Shown in pieces: positions 54,904 through 63,193 of a stretch of DNA of 64,000 bases. How positions within the stretch are numbered: position 1 is the stretch's first letter; each line of letters opens with the position of its first letter. This DNA is from Sporanaerobium hydrogeniformans (GTDB lineage Bacteria; Bacillota; Clostridia; Lachnospirales; Cellulosilyticaceae), in NCBI RefSeq assembly GCF_002735925.1, contig NZ_PEDL01000004.1, positions 1 to 64,000 on the forward strand, in the 5' to 3' direction. The translations under genes and the position numbers were made by a program. Below the pieces are notes generated by a model. It did no database searches and was not told where the DNA came from. It saw only the letters and a list, made by a program, of their open reading frames with translations.

Positions 54904-56862
54904 ATGTCTAAAGGTAGTAGAGCACATTATAACATTGGTTTTTTTACCACAGGCGTTGAACTTGAATATTCTCATATGCTCATTCAAACCGTTATGAAGG
55001 TAGCTGTGGAATATAATGTTAATCTCATTAGCTTTTTAGGTGGTTCACTTAATCCTGATTTTACTCTTGATCATTCTAAATACCAATATCAATACAATGT
55101 AGCCTTTGACTACGCTCATGCAGAAAATCTAGATGGTATCATCCTCGTTTCAGGTGTTCTATCTTCCTTTTTAACCCCTACAGAATTTAGTCATTTCTAC
55201 TCCAAGTACTCCCCTCTACCTATGGTAAGTTTAGGTACCTATATCAAAAGTTTACCTAGTGTTTATACGGATAATAAAGAAGCTTTTAAAACCATTGTCT
55301 CTCATCTTATCAAAAGCCATAACCGTAAACGGATTGCTTTCATCACTGGTCCAAGTAGCAATCGTGATGCTCTTGATCGTTATGCTGGTTATATTGATGC
55401 CCTCACTGAAAATGGATTAAACTTTCAGCCTGAACTCATACATATTGGGGATTTTACCCCTCAATCTGCTATTGATGCTGTTGAGGTTTTTTTAGATAAA
55501 CGTCATTTAGACATTGATGCTATTGTTTGTGCCAATGACTCTATGGCTTTAGCTGCTCTTAATGAATTAGAACGTCGTCAAATCAAGGTTCCTCAGCAAA
55601 TTTCTTTAACAGGTTTTGATAATATCAGTAGCTCCATGTACGCTGTACCTAGTCTTACCTCTATCCAACAGCCCTATGAAGCCTTTGCTAAAGAAGCCTT
55701 TCACATCCTATTTGACCTGATTCATACTCAGCCAGCTAACAATAAACTTATTCCTTCCCAGCTTGTACTAAGAGATTCTTGTGGACAACATATCAATTCG
55801 CCTGAAGAGGAGCTTAATGCTCTTACTAATCTGCATTATTTCTTTAATACAAGACTCAAATATGCTGGTAAACAGATGGACCGTTCTCAAAGTAATTTTT
55901 CTTCTATACGCCAAATACTACTACGTATGACTTCCACTATTTTTGATAAAAAAGCACAACTAGAAGCCTTAATTCCAGACTTGATAAGCTGTGGTATCCA
56001 TTCCTGCATGGTTTACTTATATCCTACCGAAATACCTCATCATCTAAATGTCAAATGGCAAATGCCATCTACTGTTTATCTTTATATGGGATACGTTAAT
56101 AAGGAGCCACTTACTTTAAATCTGGACCCTATACCAGTTTCTCCTATGCAAATTACAACCTATGGCTTTGCAGGACGTGAAACTCCCTATGCCATTTCTG
56201 TTCATCCTATTTTCTTTTCTAATGAACAGCTAGGTGTTATTGTCTTAGAGCTTGCTCCTGAAAATTATTATTTAATTGAAACACTTACAATCGAAATTGG
56301 TTGTGCAATTAAACTCTCTTCTATCTTTGCTTCTCAAAAATGTATCGAAAAAAAATTAGAAACACTTTCTCAGACAAATGAACTCACAGGGCTTTTAAAT
56401 AGACGTGGTTTTTTTAATAGTGCTGAAGAAAAATATAAACTTTTCAAGAAACAACACTTAAAAGGTATCCTCTTCTTTGCGGACATGGATGGTCTTAAAA
56501 TGATTAATGACACCTATGGACATCATGAAGGTGATTTTGCAATTTCCTCCATGGCCAATATTCTACGTGAAACGTTTAGTTCAGAAGACATTATCTCTCG
56601 CATGGGTGGAGATGAGTTTACTATCTTCTGCATTAATAAAGATAGCTCCTTTATTGAGAGTGTTTCTGCCCACATTCAGAACCTTTGTAATAACTTTAAT
56701 AATTCTTCCCATAAACCCTATGAACTCTCTATCTCCATAGGTGCCTTGCCTTTCACTTCTGATGAAAATGCTACATTAGAAAGCCTCTTATCAAGAGCTG
56801 ATAAACTACTCTATTCCCAAAAACAAATACGTAAAAAAAGAAAGCTAGAGAAACAGGAATAA
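54904..56862 (+). CDS. Diguanylate cyclase with LacI-type ligand-binding sensor
   Basis: This protein of about 652 aa begins directly with a LacI/periplasmic-binding-type domain (HYNIGFFTTGVELEY near 8 through SLTGFDNISSS and LVLRDSCG, about 8-300). There is no helix-turn-helix and no signal peptide. A middle region (about 310-480) resembles a GAF-like sensor. A GGDEF domain (about 490-645) follows, with ELTGLLNRRGFF, the DMDGLKMINDTYGHHEGD metal region and an intact GGDEF at 568-572. The inhibitory RxxD site is absent (SSED). It should make c-di-GMP in the cytosol in response to a small ligand. The ATG at 54904 has GGAGG 8 nt upstream. Confidence 0.9.
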   Translation: MSKGSRAHYNIGFFTTGVELEYSHMLIQTVMKVAVEYNVNLISFLGGSLNPDFTLDHSKYQYQYNVAFDYAHAENLDGIILVSGVLSSFLTPTEFSHFYSKYSPLPMVSLGTYIKSLPSVYTDNKEAFKTIVSHLIKSHNRKRIAFITGPSSNRDALDRYAGYIDALTENGLNFQPELIHIGDFTPQSAIDAVEVFLDKRHLDIDAIVCANDSMALAALNELERRQIKVPQQISLTGFDNISSSMYAVPSLTSIQQPYEAFAKEAFHILFDLIHTQPANNKLIPSQLVLRDSCGQHINSPEEELNALTNLHYFFNTRLKYAGKQMDRSQSNFSSIRQILLRMTSTIFDKKAQLEALIPDLISCGIHSCMVYLYPTEIPHHLNVKWQMPSTVYLYMGYVNKEPLTLNLDPIPVSPMQITTYGFAGRETPYAISVHPIFFSNEQLGVIVLELAPENYYLIETLTIEIGCAIKLSSIFASQKCIEKKLETLSQTNELTGLLNRRGFFNSAEEKYKLFKKQHLKGILFFADMDGLKMINDTYGHHEGDFAISSMANILRETFSSEDIISRMGGDEFTIFCINKDSSFIESVSAHIQNLCNNFNNSSHKPYELSISIGALPFTSDENATLESLLSRADKLLYSQKQIRKKRKLEKQE

Positions 56863-56885
56863 CCCCTGTTTCTCTAGCTTTCTTT
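56837..56885. terminator. Terminator shared by the GGDEF gene and the amino-acid ABC operon
   Basis: A perfect 21-bp stem has arms 56837-56857 and 56865-56885, with the stop codon of the plus-strand gene in the loop. The T-run is best on the minus strand, so it mainly ends the converging ABC operon. Confidence 0.8.
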
Positions 56886-56922
56886 AGGTTTAACTACCTA
56901 TTCTTTTTTCAAATAATAGCTA

Positions 56923-57645
56923 TTATAGCACCTTACTCAGGAAAAGCTTAGTACGTTCTTCCTTTGGATTTTCAAAAACTTCTTTTGGATTACCTTGCTC
57001 TAAAATCTTACCTTCATCCATAAAAAGCAGTCTTGTGCCTACTTCTTTAGCAAATCCCATTTCATGAGTAACGATCATCATCGTCATTCCCTCATTAACA
57101 AGTTCTTTAATAACTTCTAATACTTCTTTTACCATCTCAGGATCTAAAGCTGAGGTTGGCTCATCAAACAACATTACCTCTGGATTCATAGCTAGAGATC
57201 TTGCTATAGCAATACGCTGTTTCTGTCCACCTGATAAACGATTAGGATACTCATTTGCCTTTTCTCTAAGTCCTACTTTGTCTAGAAGGTTATATGCCAC
57301 TTGCTCTGCTTCTTTCTTAGACAATCCCTTTAGCTTCATAGGTGCCAAAGTAATATTTTCTAATACGGTCATATGAGGGAATAAGTTAAAGTGTTGAAAA
57401 ACCATCCCTACCTTTCTTCTAATAAGATTAATGTCCATATTTTGGTCAGTAATATCTACATCACCAACAAGGATCTGCCCACTAGTGGGTTCTTCCATAT
57501 AATTAATACAGCGTAAATAAGTGGATTTTCCTGAGCCAGAAGGTCCAATAATAACAACGACTTCTCCCTTATTCACATAATCCGTAATGCCTTTTAATAC
57601 TTCTAGGTTACCAAAGCTCTTGTGTAAGTTATTTATTTTTATCAT
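56923..57645 (-). CDS. Polar amino acid ABC transporter ATP-binding protein
   Basis: This 240-aa ATPase belongs to the PAAT family (GlnQ/HisP type). Walker A is [12 protein letters not shown] near residue 35, the Q-loop is [11 protein letters not shown], the signature is LSGGQKQR and Walker B is [13 protein letters not shown]. The ATG at 57645 is preferred (GGAG 8 nt upstream) over the GTG at 57654. It is the last gene of the binding protein-permease-ATPase operon, 13 nt after the permease. It powers uptake of an unidentified amino acid. Confidence 0.95.
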   Translation of the reverse strand: MIKINNLHKSFGNLEVLKGITDYVNKGEVVVIIGPSGSGKSTYLRCINYMEEPTSGQILVGDVDITDQNMDINLIRRKVGMVFQHFNLFPHMTVLENITLAPMKLKGLSKKEAEQVAYNLLDKVGLREKANEYPNRLSGGQKQRIAIARSLAMNPEVMLFDEPTSALDPEMVKEVLEVIKELVNEGMTMMIVTHEMGFAKEVGTRLLFMDEGKILEQGNPKEVFENPKEERTKLFLSKVL

Positions 57646-57658
57646 TCTCTCCACTCCT

Positions 57659-58399
57659 CTACCTTGAACTATTTAGCTTTTTTTCAACGCTACGCATAAT
57701 TTTTGTAAATATACCAGTCATGAGTAGATAACATAAAGCTACAATAATAAGTGGTAAGGAAGCATTCATGGTACGACTAATAATGATATTACCTGCTTTC
57801 ATTAAGTCTAATCCACCAATAAAGCTAACGATAGCTGTTTCTTTTATCAAAACAACAAACTCACTTACAATGGTTGGAAGCATTTGCCTAAAAGCCTGAG
57901 GCATAATGATGTAACGCATTGTATCAATATATTTAAGTCCTAAAGAGCGACCAGCTTCCATTTGCCCTTTATCAATGCCCATAATCCCTGCACGGATAAT
58001 CTCTGACATATAGGCCCCACTATTTACACCAAAAGCAATTCCCCCTACAACAATACGAGGAATTGAAGATTGTCCAAACATAACACTCCACATAAAAATA
58101 ATTTGTACTACAACAGGTGTTCCACGGATAACATCTACGTAAAGCTTTGCAATAAATTTTAAAATCTTTTCTACCCACTTTAAAATAAAGCCTAAAACGC
58201 CAGGACGCTTAGGAAACTGGCAGATTTGAATAATAGCTACAACAATACCAATCAAAATCCCTATTAATGTGGCAATGGCTGTTAAACCTAATGTCCATAA
58301 CATCCCTTGAATAAGGAGATTGTAAAATTTTTGTTCCATAAAAGCCCTAAAAAACGCTACTGTTTGTTCTCCTAAAAATGCAGCTAACATTTCTTGCAT
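57659..58399 (-). CDS. Polar amino acid ABC transporter permease
   Basis: The 246-aa HisM/GlnP-type permease has five or so membrane helices. Characteristic segments are [19 protein letters not shown], the EAA loop [20 protein letters not shown] and [20 protein letters not shown]. The ATG at 58399 is chosen (GGGAG 5 nt upstream); the ATG at 58417 overlaps the ribosome site. Only one permease gene is present, so a homodimer is expected. It is separated from the binding-protein gene by an intercistronic hairpin. Confidence 0.94.
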   Translation of the reverse strand: MQEMLAAFLGEQTVAFFRAFMEQKFYNLLIQGMLWTLGLTAIATLIGILIGIVVAIIQICQFPKRPGVLGFILKWVEKILKFIAKLYVDVIRGTPVVVQIIFMWSVMFGQSSIPRIVVGGIAFGVNSGAYMSEIIRAGIMGIDKGQMEAGRSLGLKYIDTMRYIIMPQAFRQMLPTIVSEFVVLIKETAIVSFIGGLDLMKAGNIIISRTMNASLPLIIVALCYLLMTGIFTKIMRSVEKKLNSSR

Positions 58400-58506
58400 A
58401 AACTCTCCCTTTCTCATTTTTTGTCATTTTAGTATTATTATACAGCATAACCCATAATTATTCTATGTGTATTTATTTTTTATTCTGAATTTATGCTTAT
58501 ATAGAT

Positions 58507-58537
58507 AAAGAGGGGATTCTAATAGAATCTCCTCTTT
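58507..58537 (-). terminator. Intercistronic hairpin in the amino-acid ABC operon
   Basis: AAAGAGGGGATTCT (58507-58520) pairs with AGAATCTCCTCTTT (58524-58537) with one mismatch and a short loop, 18 nt past the binding-protein stop. A weak U-tract suggests partial termination or mRNA protection. Confidence 0.55.
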
Positions 58538-58555
58538 TATTTGCTAATCTCTTTC

Positions 58556-59350
58556 TTACTCAGTAAAATAAGTAGCTAATGCTTTATCATATTCTCCATT
58601 TTCTTTCATTTCTTTAATCGTCTCATTAATAGCTGTTAAAAGTTCTGTATCACCTTTACGTACTGCAATAGCGTATTCCTCTTCTACGAAAGGTGCCTCA
58701 ATAACTTTAACATCCGATTGTCCTTCTACAAGCTTTTTGGCTGGTTCTGCATCAATAACAACTGCATCTACTTTGCCTGCTTTAAGATCCATTACTGCAA
58801 GAGGTCCTTTATCAAAGGAAATCACTTCGATGCCTTCTGTCATACTTACAAATAAGTCTCCTGTTGTACCAAGTTGTACTCCCACTTTTTTACCCACTAA
58901 ATCGTCTGCTGTTTGAATCTCATTATTATCTGCTTTAACAATAATAGCTTGCTTAGACTTGAAATATTTGTCTGAAAAATCCACTTGTGCCTCACGTTCA
59001 GGATTGACACTCATTCCTGCTGCAATAAAGTCAATTTGTTTATTGTTAAGTGCTACAATAAGTGAGTTAAATTCCATGTCCTCAATTTTTAGTTCTTTAC
59101 CCATTTTAGCTGCAACAGCTTTAGCAATCTCAACATCAAAACCAACTACCTCTGAGCCTTCACGGTACTCAAAAGGTTCAAATTCTGCATTCGTTCCCAT
59201 TACTATATAATTTTTTTCTTCTGATGGTGATGCACTGGCTACTCCTGGTTCAGCCTCATTTTTCTTTGCACCACAACCTGCCATTAAACCTATACTTAAA
59301 ACACCTATTCCTACTAATGCTATAACTTTTATTAATTTATTTGCCTTCAT
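58556..59350 (-). CDS. Polar amino acid ABC transporter substrate-binding lipoprotein
   Basis: A lipoprotein signal with a lipobox (LMAGC, Cys near residue 26) is followed by a family-3 solute-binding domain. It shows YIVMGTNAEFEPFEYREG, VVGFDVEIAKAVA, FIAAGMSVNPEREAQVDFS and VGVQLGTTGD, the amino-acid ligand-binding strands. The length is 264 aa. It is anchored to the outer face of the membrane and serves the permease/ATPase encoded next. GGAGG precedes the ATG. The ligand is not determinable here. Confidence 0.94.
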   Translation of the reverse strand: MKANKLIKVIALVGIGVLSIGLMAGCGAKKNEAEPGVASASPSEEKNYIVMGTNAEFEPFEYREGSEVVGFDVEIAKAVAAKMGKELKIEDMEFNSLIVALNNKQIDFIAAGMSVNPEREAQVDFSDKYFKSKQAIIVKADNNEIQTADDLVGKKVGVQLGTTGDLFVSMTEGIEVISFDKGPLAVMDLKAGKVDAVVIDAEPAKKLVEGQSDVKVIEAPFVEEEYAIAVRKGDTELLTAINETIKEMKENGEYDKALATYFTE

Positions 59351-59600
59351 CTTAAAACCTCCCTATTTTTTATCTATTCCTATTTCACTTCATTTTTAAT
59401 ACATAAACCATCTATATGCATCATTATACATATTGATGAATAATTAGTCAATACTTATTTTTGATTCTTTTTCATGCTTTGGTAAGAGGCCTTATTCTAT
59501 CAAGCCCTAGAGACTCATAAATTATGAGTTTTTTATCCTTTTTATCCCCATTTTTATCACCATAGTGTTAACATAATCTTCCTATAATTATTTTTGAACC

Positions 59601-59671
59601 TGTGGATAATGTGTATAACTTTGTGCATAACTTGAAAACACGTTAAATTTTTTACCCCCACCTGTGGATAT
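59601..59671 (-). promoter_or_regulatory. DnaA-box cluster
   Basis: Read on the minus strand, three consensus boxes stand head to tail: TTATGCACA (59630-59622), TTATACACA (59618-59610) and TTATCCACA (59609-59601). A near-consensus ATATCCACA (59671-59663) has the same orientation. The flanking gap 59351-59790 is AT-rich with no gene; weaker TTATCCCCA-like sites lie at 59542-59563. It could titrate DnaA, control initiation or regulate a promoter. There is no dnaA or dnaN gene in the window. Confidence 0.7.
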
Positions 59672-59789
59672 CATGTTTGTTATAGGAATTACGTTAAAAT
59701 TTTATGTAAAAAGGTGAAGAAAATTCTCCTTTATATTTCAGAATTATATATTTTTAGTAAAAAATTGTATTTTTTATAAAGTGCATAAA

Positions 59790-59838
59790 ATAAATCCCAC
59801 TCTTTTAGGATTTTTATCTCCATAGAGGGGATTTATTG
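59790..59838 (-). terminator. Terminator of the Dabb gene
   Basis: AATAAATCCC (59790-59799) pairs with GGGATTTATT (59829-59838) plus inner CTC/GAG pairs, with T-rich sequence following on the minus strand. Confidence 0.6.
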
Positions 59839-59841
59839 AGA

Positions 59842-60150
59842 TTATTCTACACAATAATCTGTTACAACACGGCTAATTGTCACTTGCCTCACTAATTCAT
59901 TTGCTACTTCTAGATGTTTTGGATGCGCTTGGTAATACTCTAATGCTTCTTTATTATCAAACACACTATAAAGTACGACATCATAAGCTGCATCACCTGT
60001 ATTAAAGTTTATACCTACTTCTATCTCTTGCAAGCCTTTGATCTGCCCTTTTAAACCTTCTAGAGCATTTTTCATTTTTATCATAACCTCTTGTTTTGTA
60101 CCATGGACTTCATGCTCCTTGACCTTCCACATGACAATATGTTTAACCAT
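59842..60150 (-). CDS. Dabb-domain (stress-responsive alpha/beta barrel) protein
   Basis: The 102-aa protein fits the Dabb/ferredoxin-like dimeric barrel family. It has the N-terminal VKHIVMWKVKE strand with its conserved His, a helix with KNALEGLKGQI, the VGINFN and YDVVLYSVFDNKEALEYYQ segment, and HPKHLEVANELV. Family members are small dimers of mostly unknown role, some acting as polyketide cyclases or stress proteins. It lies 15 nt after the GalE-like gene and is co-transcribed with it. Confidence 0.88.
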   Translation of the reverse strand: MVKHIVMWKVKEHEVHGTKQEVMIKMKNALEGLKGQIKGLQEIEVGINFNTGDAAYDVVLYSVFDNKEALEYYQAHPKHLEVANELVRQVTISRVVTDYCVE

Positions 60151-60165
60151 TATCTCTTCTCCTCA

Positions 60166-60852
60166 TTAGATATTCTCTACACCATAGCCTGCATAATCTA
60201 CTATTTTGGTAGTAGAAATTTGTTTATTAGCTAGAGAAATCTCATAGGTATCAAAAGAACCTGCTTCAATTTCTTCAAAGGCCTTGATATACATACTACA
60301 CATTTCTTCTACTTTAATATCTTGCTTGGTATAAATATTCTCTTCGTTATTTAAATAACGCATAATCTTAATCCCCCATTCAGGATCCTCAAGATAAACT
60401 TCTTTTAAGATTCTTTCAATCATAGTCTTTGCGGTTCCATAAAGTGTAGTTCCTGCACCATTATCCCCATAAAAACCTTCTGATGAACTAAATACCATTT
60501 TTTTAGTATTGTATTTACTCATCACCTTGCAAAGCATAAGTGTACTTGTAAGGTTGGTATGATAATATGTAATAGGTTTGCGTTTATAATCACCTGTTGA
60601 TTTAATTCCAGCAAAGTGAATGACACCTTCTATTTCATTTTCTTTAAAAATACGTGCTACCATATCTTCATGCTCTAAATCCATTGCATAAAGTTTAAAG
60701 TCATGTCCACTTTGTTCACGAATATGAGTTAAAGTTTGAGCTGTAGAAGTTAAAAAATTATCTACTATAATCACTTCATATCCTCTTTTTAATAATTCAA
60801 TACATACATGTGAGCCTGTAAAACCTGCTCCTCCTGTTACTAAAACTGCCAT
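60166..60852 (-). CDS. Shortened UDP-glucose 4-epimerase-like SDR protein
   Basis: The N-terminal half matches GalE: the NAD loop TGGAGFTGSH (usually GYIGSH), DNFLTSTAQTLTHI, VIHFAGIKSTGDYKRKPITYY and FSSSEGFYG, with a catalytic-type YGTAK. After IKIMRYLN the usual NPVGAH block and the sugar-binding domain are missing. They are replaced by about 55 residues that keep only YEISLANKQIST, and the total is 228 aa instead of about 335. It is therefore unlikely to be an ordinary GalE. It may be a decayed paralogue or a remodelled enzyme. The frame and ribosome site are intact. Confidence 0.75.
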   Translation of the reverse strand: MAVLVTGGAGFTGSHVCIELLKRGYEVIIVDNFLTSTAQTLTHIREQSGHDFKLYAMDLEHEDMVARIFKENEIEGVIHFAGIKSTGDYKRKPITYYHTNLTSTLMLCKVMSKYNTKKMVFSSSEGFYGDNGAGTTLYGTAKTMIERILKEVYLEDPEWGIKIMRYLNNEENIYTKQDIKVEEMCSMYIKAFEEIEAGSFDTYEISLANKQISTTKIVDYAGYGVENI

Positions 60853-61011
60853 ATATCCTACCTCACTTTATTTTATATTTTATTTTGAAAGATAGCGTTT
60901 CTTTTATAAACTCACACTAATTTTATCATATAAACCAAAAATTGTAAGCCTATTTAGTAGATTTTTTTGCAAAATATAAATAACTTCAAAAAAGTCTACT
61001 TTATTTCTCAA

Positions 61012-61048
61012 AAAAAGAGTTGTCCCTCCTTTTAGGACAACTCTTTTT
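61012..61048 (-). terminator. Terminator of transketolase gene
   Basis: AAAAAGAGTTGTCC (61012-61025) pairs perfectly with GGACAACTCTTTTT (61035-61048), 5 nt past the stop, with a T-run on the minus strand. Confidence 0.9.
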
Positions 61049-61053
61049 GAATA

Positions 61054-63036
61054 TTATGCTAGAACTTCTTTAGCTACTTTTACAACATTGGCTACTGTAA
61101 AACCTTTTTTCTCAAAAATCACACCTGCTGGTGCGGATTCACCAAAGGTATCAAGGGCAATGACACGGCCTTCAAAGCCTGTATATTTATGCCAACCAAA
61201 AGAAGCTGCTGCTTCAATAGCCACTCTTTTTGTTTTGTGAGGAGGAAGAATAGACTCTTTATAGGTTTGAGATTGTTCCTCGAATACATCCATTGACGCC
61301 ATACTAATTGCTGCTGCTTTTACGCCTTCTTTTTCAAGTTCTTTTACAGCTTCTACTGCAAGCTGTACTTCTGAGCCTGTTCCAATCAGAATAATATCTG
61401 CATCCTTTGGCTCACAACCTGCTACAGCGTAAGCACCTTTTTTAGCTTCTGCTCCTGTTTTTTCAAGGTAAGGTAGGTCTTGTCTTGAAAGAACGATAGC
61501 TACTGGTTCTGTTTTGCTGTTTAAGGCATATTCCCAAGCTGCTACTGTTTCTTTTGCATCAGCCGGCCTAAAAGTTACCATGTTAGGTGTACTACGAAGC
61601 ATAGCAAGTTGTTCAATAGGCTGATGAGTTGGTCCATCTTCTCCTACCCCAATGCTATCATGTGTGAGTACATAAATAACAGGAAGCTTCATAAGTGCTG
61701 CAAGACGCATAGGATTTTTCATATAATCGCTAAATACAAAGAAGGTTGAGCAGAAGGTTTTAAGTCCCCCATGTACTCTGATACCATTTGCAATAGCTCC
61801 CATTGCATGCTCACGAATACCAAAGTGTAGATTTTGTCCTGTATAATCTTCCGCACTAAAATCTCCTTTACCATTCATATAGGTTTTTGTAGAAGGTGCA
61901 AGGTCAGCTGAACCACCTAATACATTAGGTACAGCTTTTACCATTTCATTAATGACTTCAAAAGAAGCGACGCGAGTTGCTTTTTTCCCTGCTGGATCTG
62001 CATATTTCGCATAAAGCTCTTCTAAAGAAACTTCTTCATCTGCATGCCAGCTCTTCCATTCGCTTGCAAGCTCTGGATAAGCCTTTGCATAGTTTTCAAA
62101 TAAGGCATTCCACTTAGCTTCTTCAGCCACACCTTTTTGAATAATACTTTCCATATGTGTTTTTACTTCTTCATCTACAAAGAATTCCTCTTCATGATGC
62201 CCAAGGAAGGTTCTCATTTCTTTAATATTGTCTATACCTAGTGGTTCACCATGAGCGGCTGCTTTACCTTGTTTAGCAGGACAACCGTAGCCAATTTGTG
62301 TTCTAATTTCAATAAGGCTTGGCTTAGTTTGGTTGGCTTTAGCTGCTTTTAAGGCTGCTCCTATAGCTTCTATATCATTACCATCTTCTACAAGGAAAGT
62401 CTCAAAGCCTTGTGCTTCAAAACGTGCTCTTACATTTTCTCTAAAAGCAATATCTGTATTTCCTTCAATAGTAATATTATTGGAATCATAAAGCACAATA
62501 AATTTACCAAGCTCTAATGTACCTGCAAGTGCAGCTGCTTCATAAGAAATACCTTCCATGAGACAACCATCACCTACTAAAGCATAGGTATAGTGGTCTA
62601 CAATATCATAGCCTTCCTTATTAAAATGAGTGGCTAAGTATTTTTCTGCCATTGCCATACCTACACCTGTTGCTATCCCTTGTCCAAGTGGACCTGTTGT
62701 AGTTTCTATCCCTACAGTATGCCCATACTCTGGGTGACCAGGTGTTAGACTTCCTTCTTGACGGAAATTCTTTAAATCTTCTATTGTAATCCCATAGCCG
62801 AATAAATGAAGTAATGAATAAAGTAGCGCTGAACCATGTCCTGCTGAAAGAATAAAACGGTCTCTATTTTCCCATTTAGGTGATTTAGGATTGTGTTTAA
62901 GGTGTTCTGCCCATAGAGTGTATGCCATTGGTGCTGAACCTAATGGTAAACCAGGGTGACCTGAGTTAGCCTTTTGTACAGTTTCTGCTGCCAAAACGCG
63001 AATGGTATTAATCGACTGCTCTTTAATCTTGCTCAT
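61054..63036 (-). CDS. tkt: Transketolase
   Basis: Transketolase moves two-carbon units between pentose-phosphate pathway sugars using thiamine diphosphate. The 660-aa protein has ANSGHPGLPLGSAPMAY near 20, the ThDP/Mg motif VGDGCLMEGISYEAAALAG near 152, the pyrimidine-domain HDSIGVGEDGPTHQP near 460 and the C-terminal domain with GTGSEVQLAV. AAGGAGG precedes the ATG. It is monocistronic. A TATAAT at about 63090 with a weak -35 is the likely promoter. Confidence 0.97.
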   Translation of the reverse strand: MSKIKEQSINTIRVLAAETVQKANSGHPGLPLGSAPMAYTLWAEHLKHNPKSPKWENRDRFILSAGHGSALLYSLLHLFGYGITIEDLKNFRQEGSLTPGHPEYGHTVGIETTTGPLGQGIATGVGMAMAEKYLATHFNKEGYDIVDHYTYALVGDGCLMEGISYEAAALAGTLELGKFIVLYDSNNITIEGNTDIAFRENVRARFEAQGFETFLVEDGNDIEAIGAALKAAKANQTKPSLIEIRTQIGYGCPAKQGKAAAHGEPLGIDNIKEMRTFLGHHEEEFFVDEEVKTHMESIIQKGVAEEAKWNALFENYAKAYPELASEWKSWHADEEVSLEELYAKYADPAGKKATRVASFEVINEMVKAVPNVLGGSADLAPSTKTYMNGKGDFSAEDYTGQNLHFGIREHAMGAIANGIRVHGGLKTFCSTFFVFSDYMKNPMRLAALMKLPVIYVLTHDSIGVGEDGPTHQPIEQLAMLRSTPNMVTFRPADAKETVAAWEYALNSKTEPVAIVLSRQDLPYLEKTGAEAKKGAYAVAGCEPKDADIILIGTGSEVQLAVEAVKELEKEGVKAAAISMASMDVFEEQSQTYKESILPPHKTKRVAIEAAASFGWHKYTGFEGRVIALDTFGESAPAGVIFEKKGFTVANVVKVAKEVLA

Positions 63037-63193
63037 TATATCTTTTTCCTCCTTAGGGTATTAGGTACAAAAAAATCATACTTTTACATTATACCTCTTT
63101 TTTTTCTTCATGTATATGACAATTTATGATACTATTAAAATTAGAAATTCTTATGTTTTCTATTTATTCCTATTCAATAAGGAGGGTGATTTT

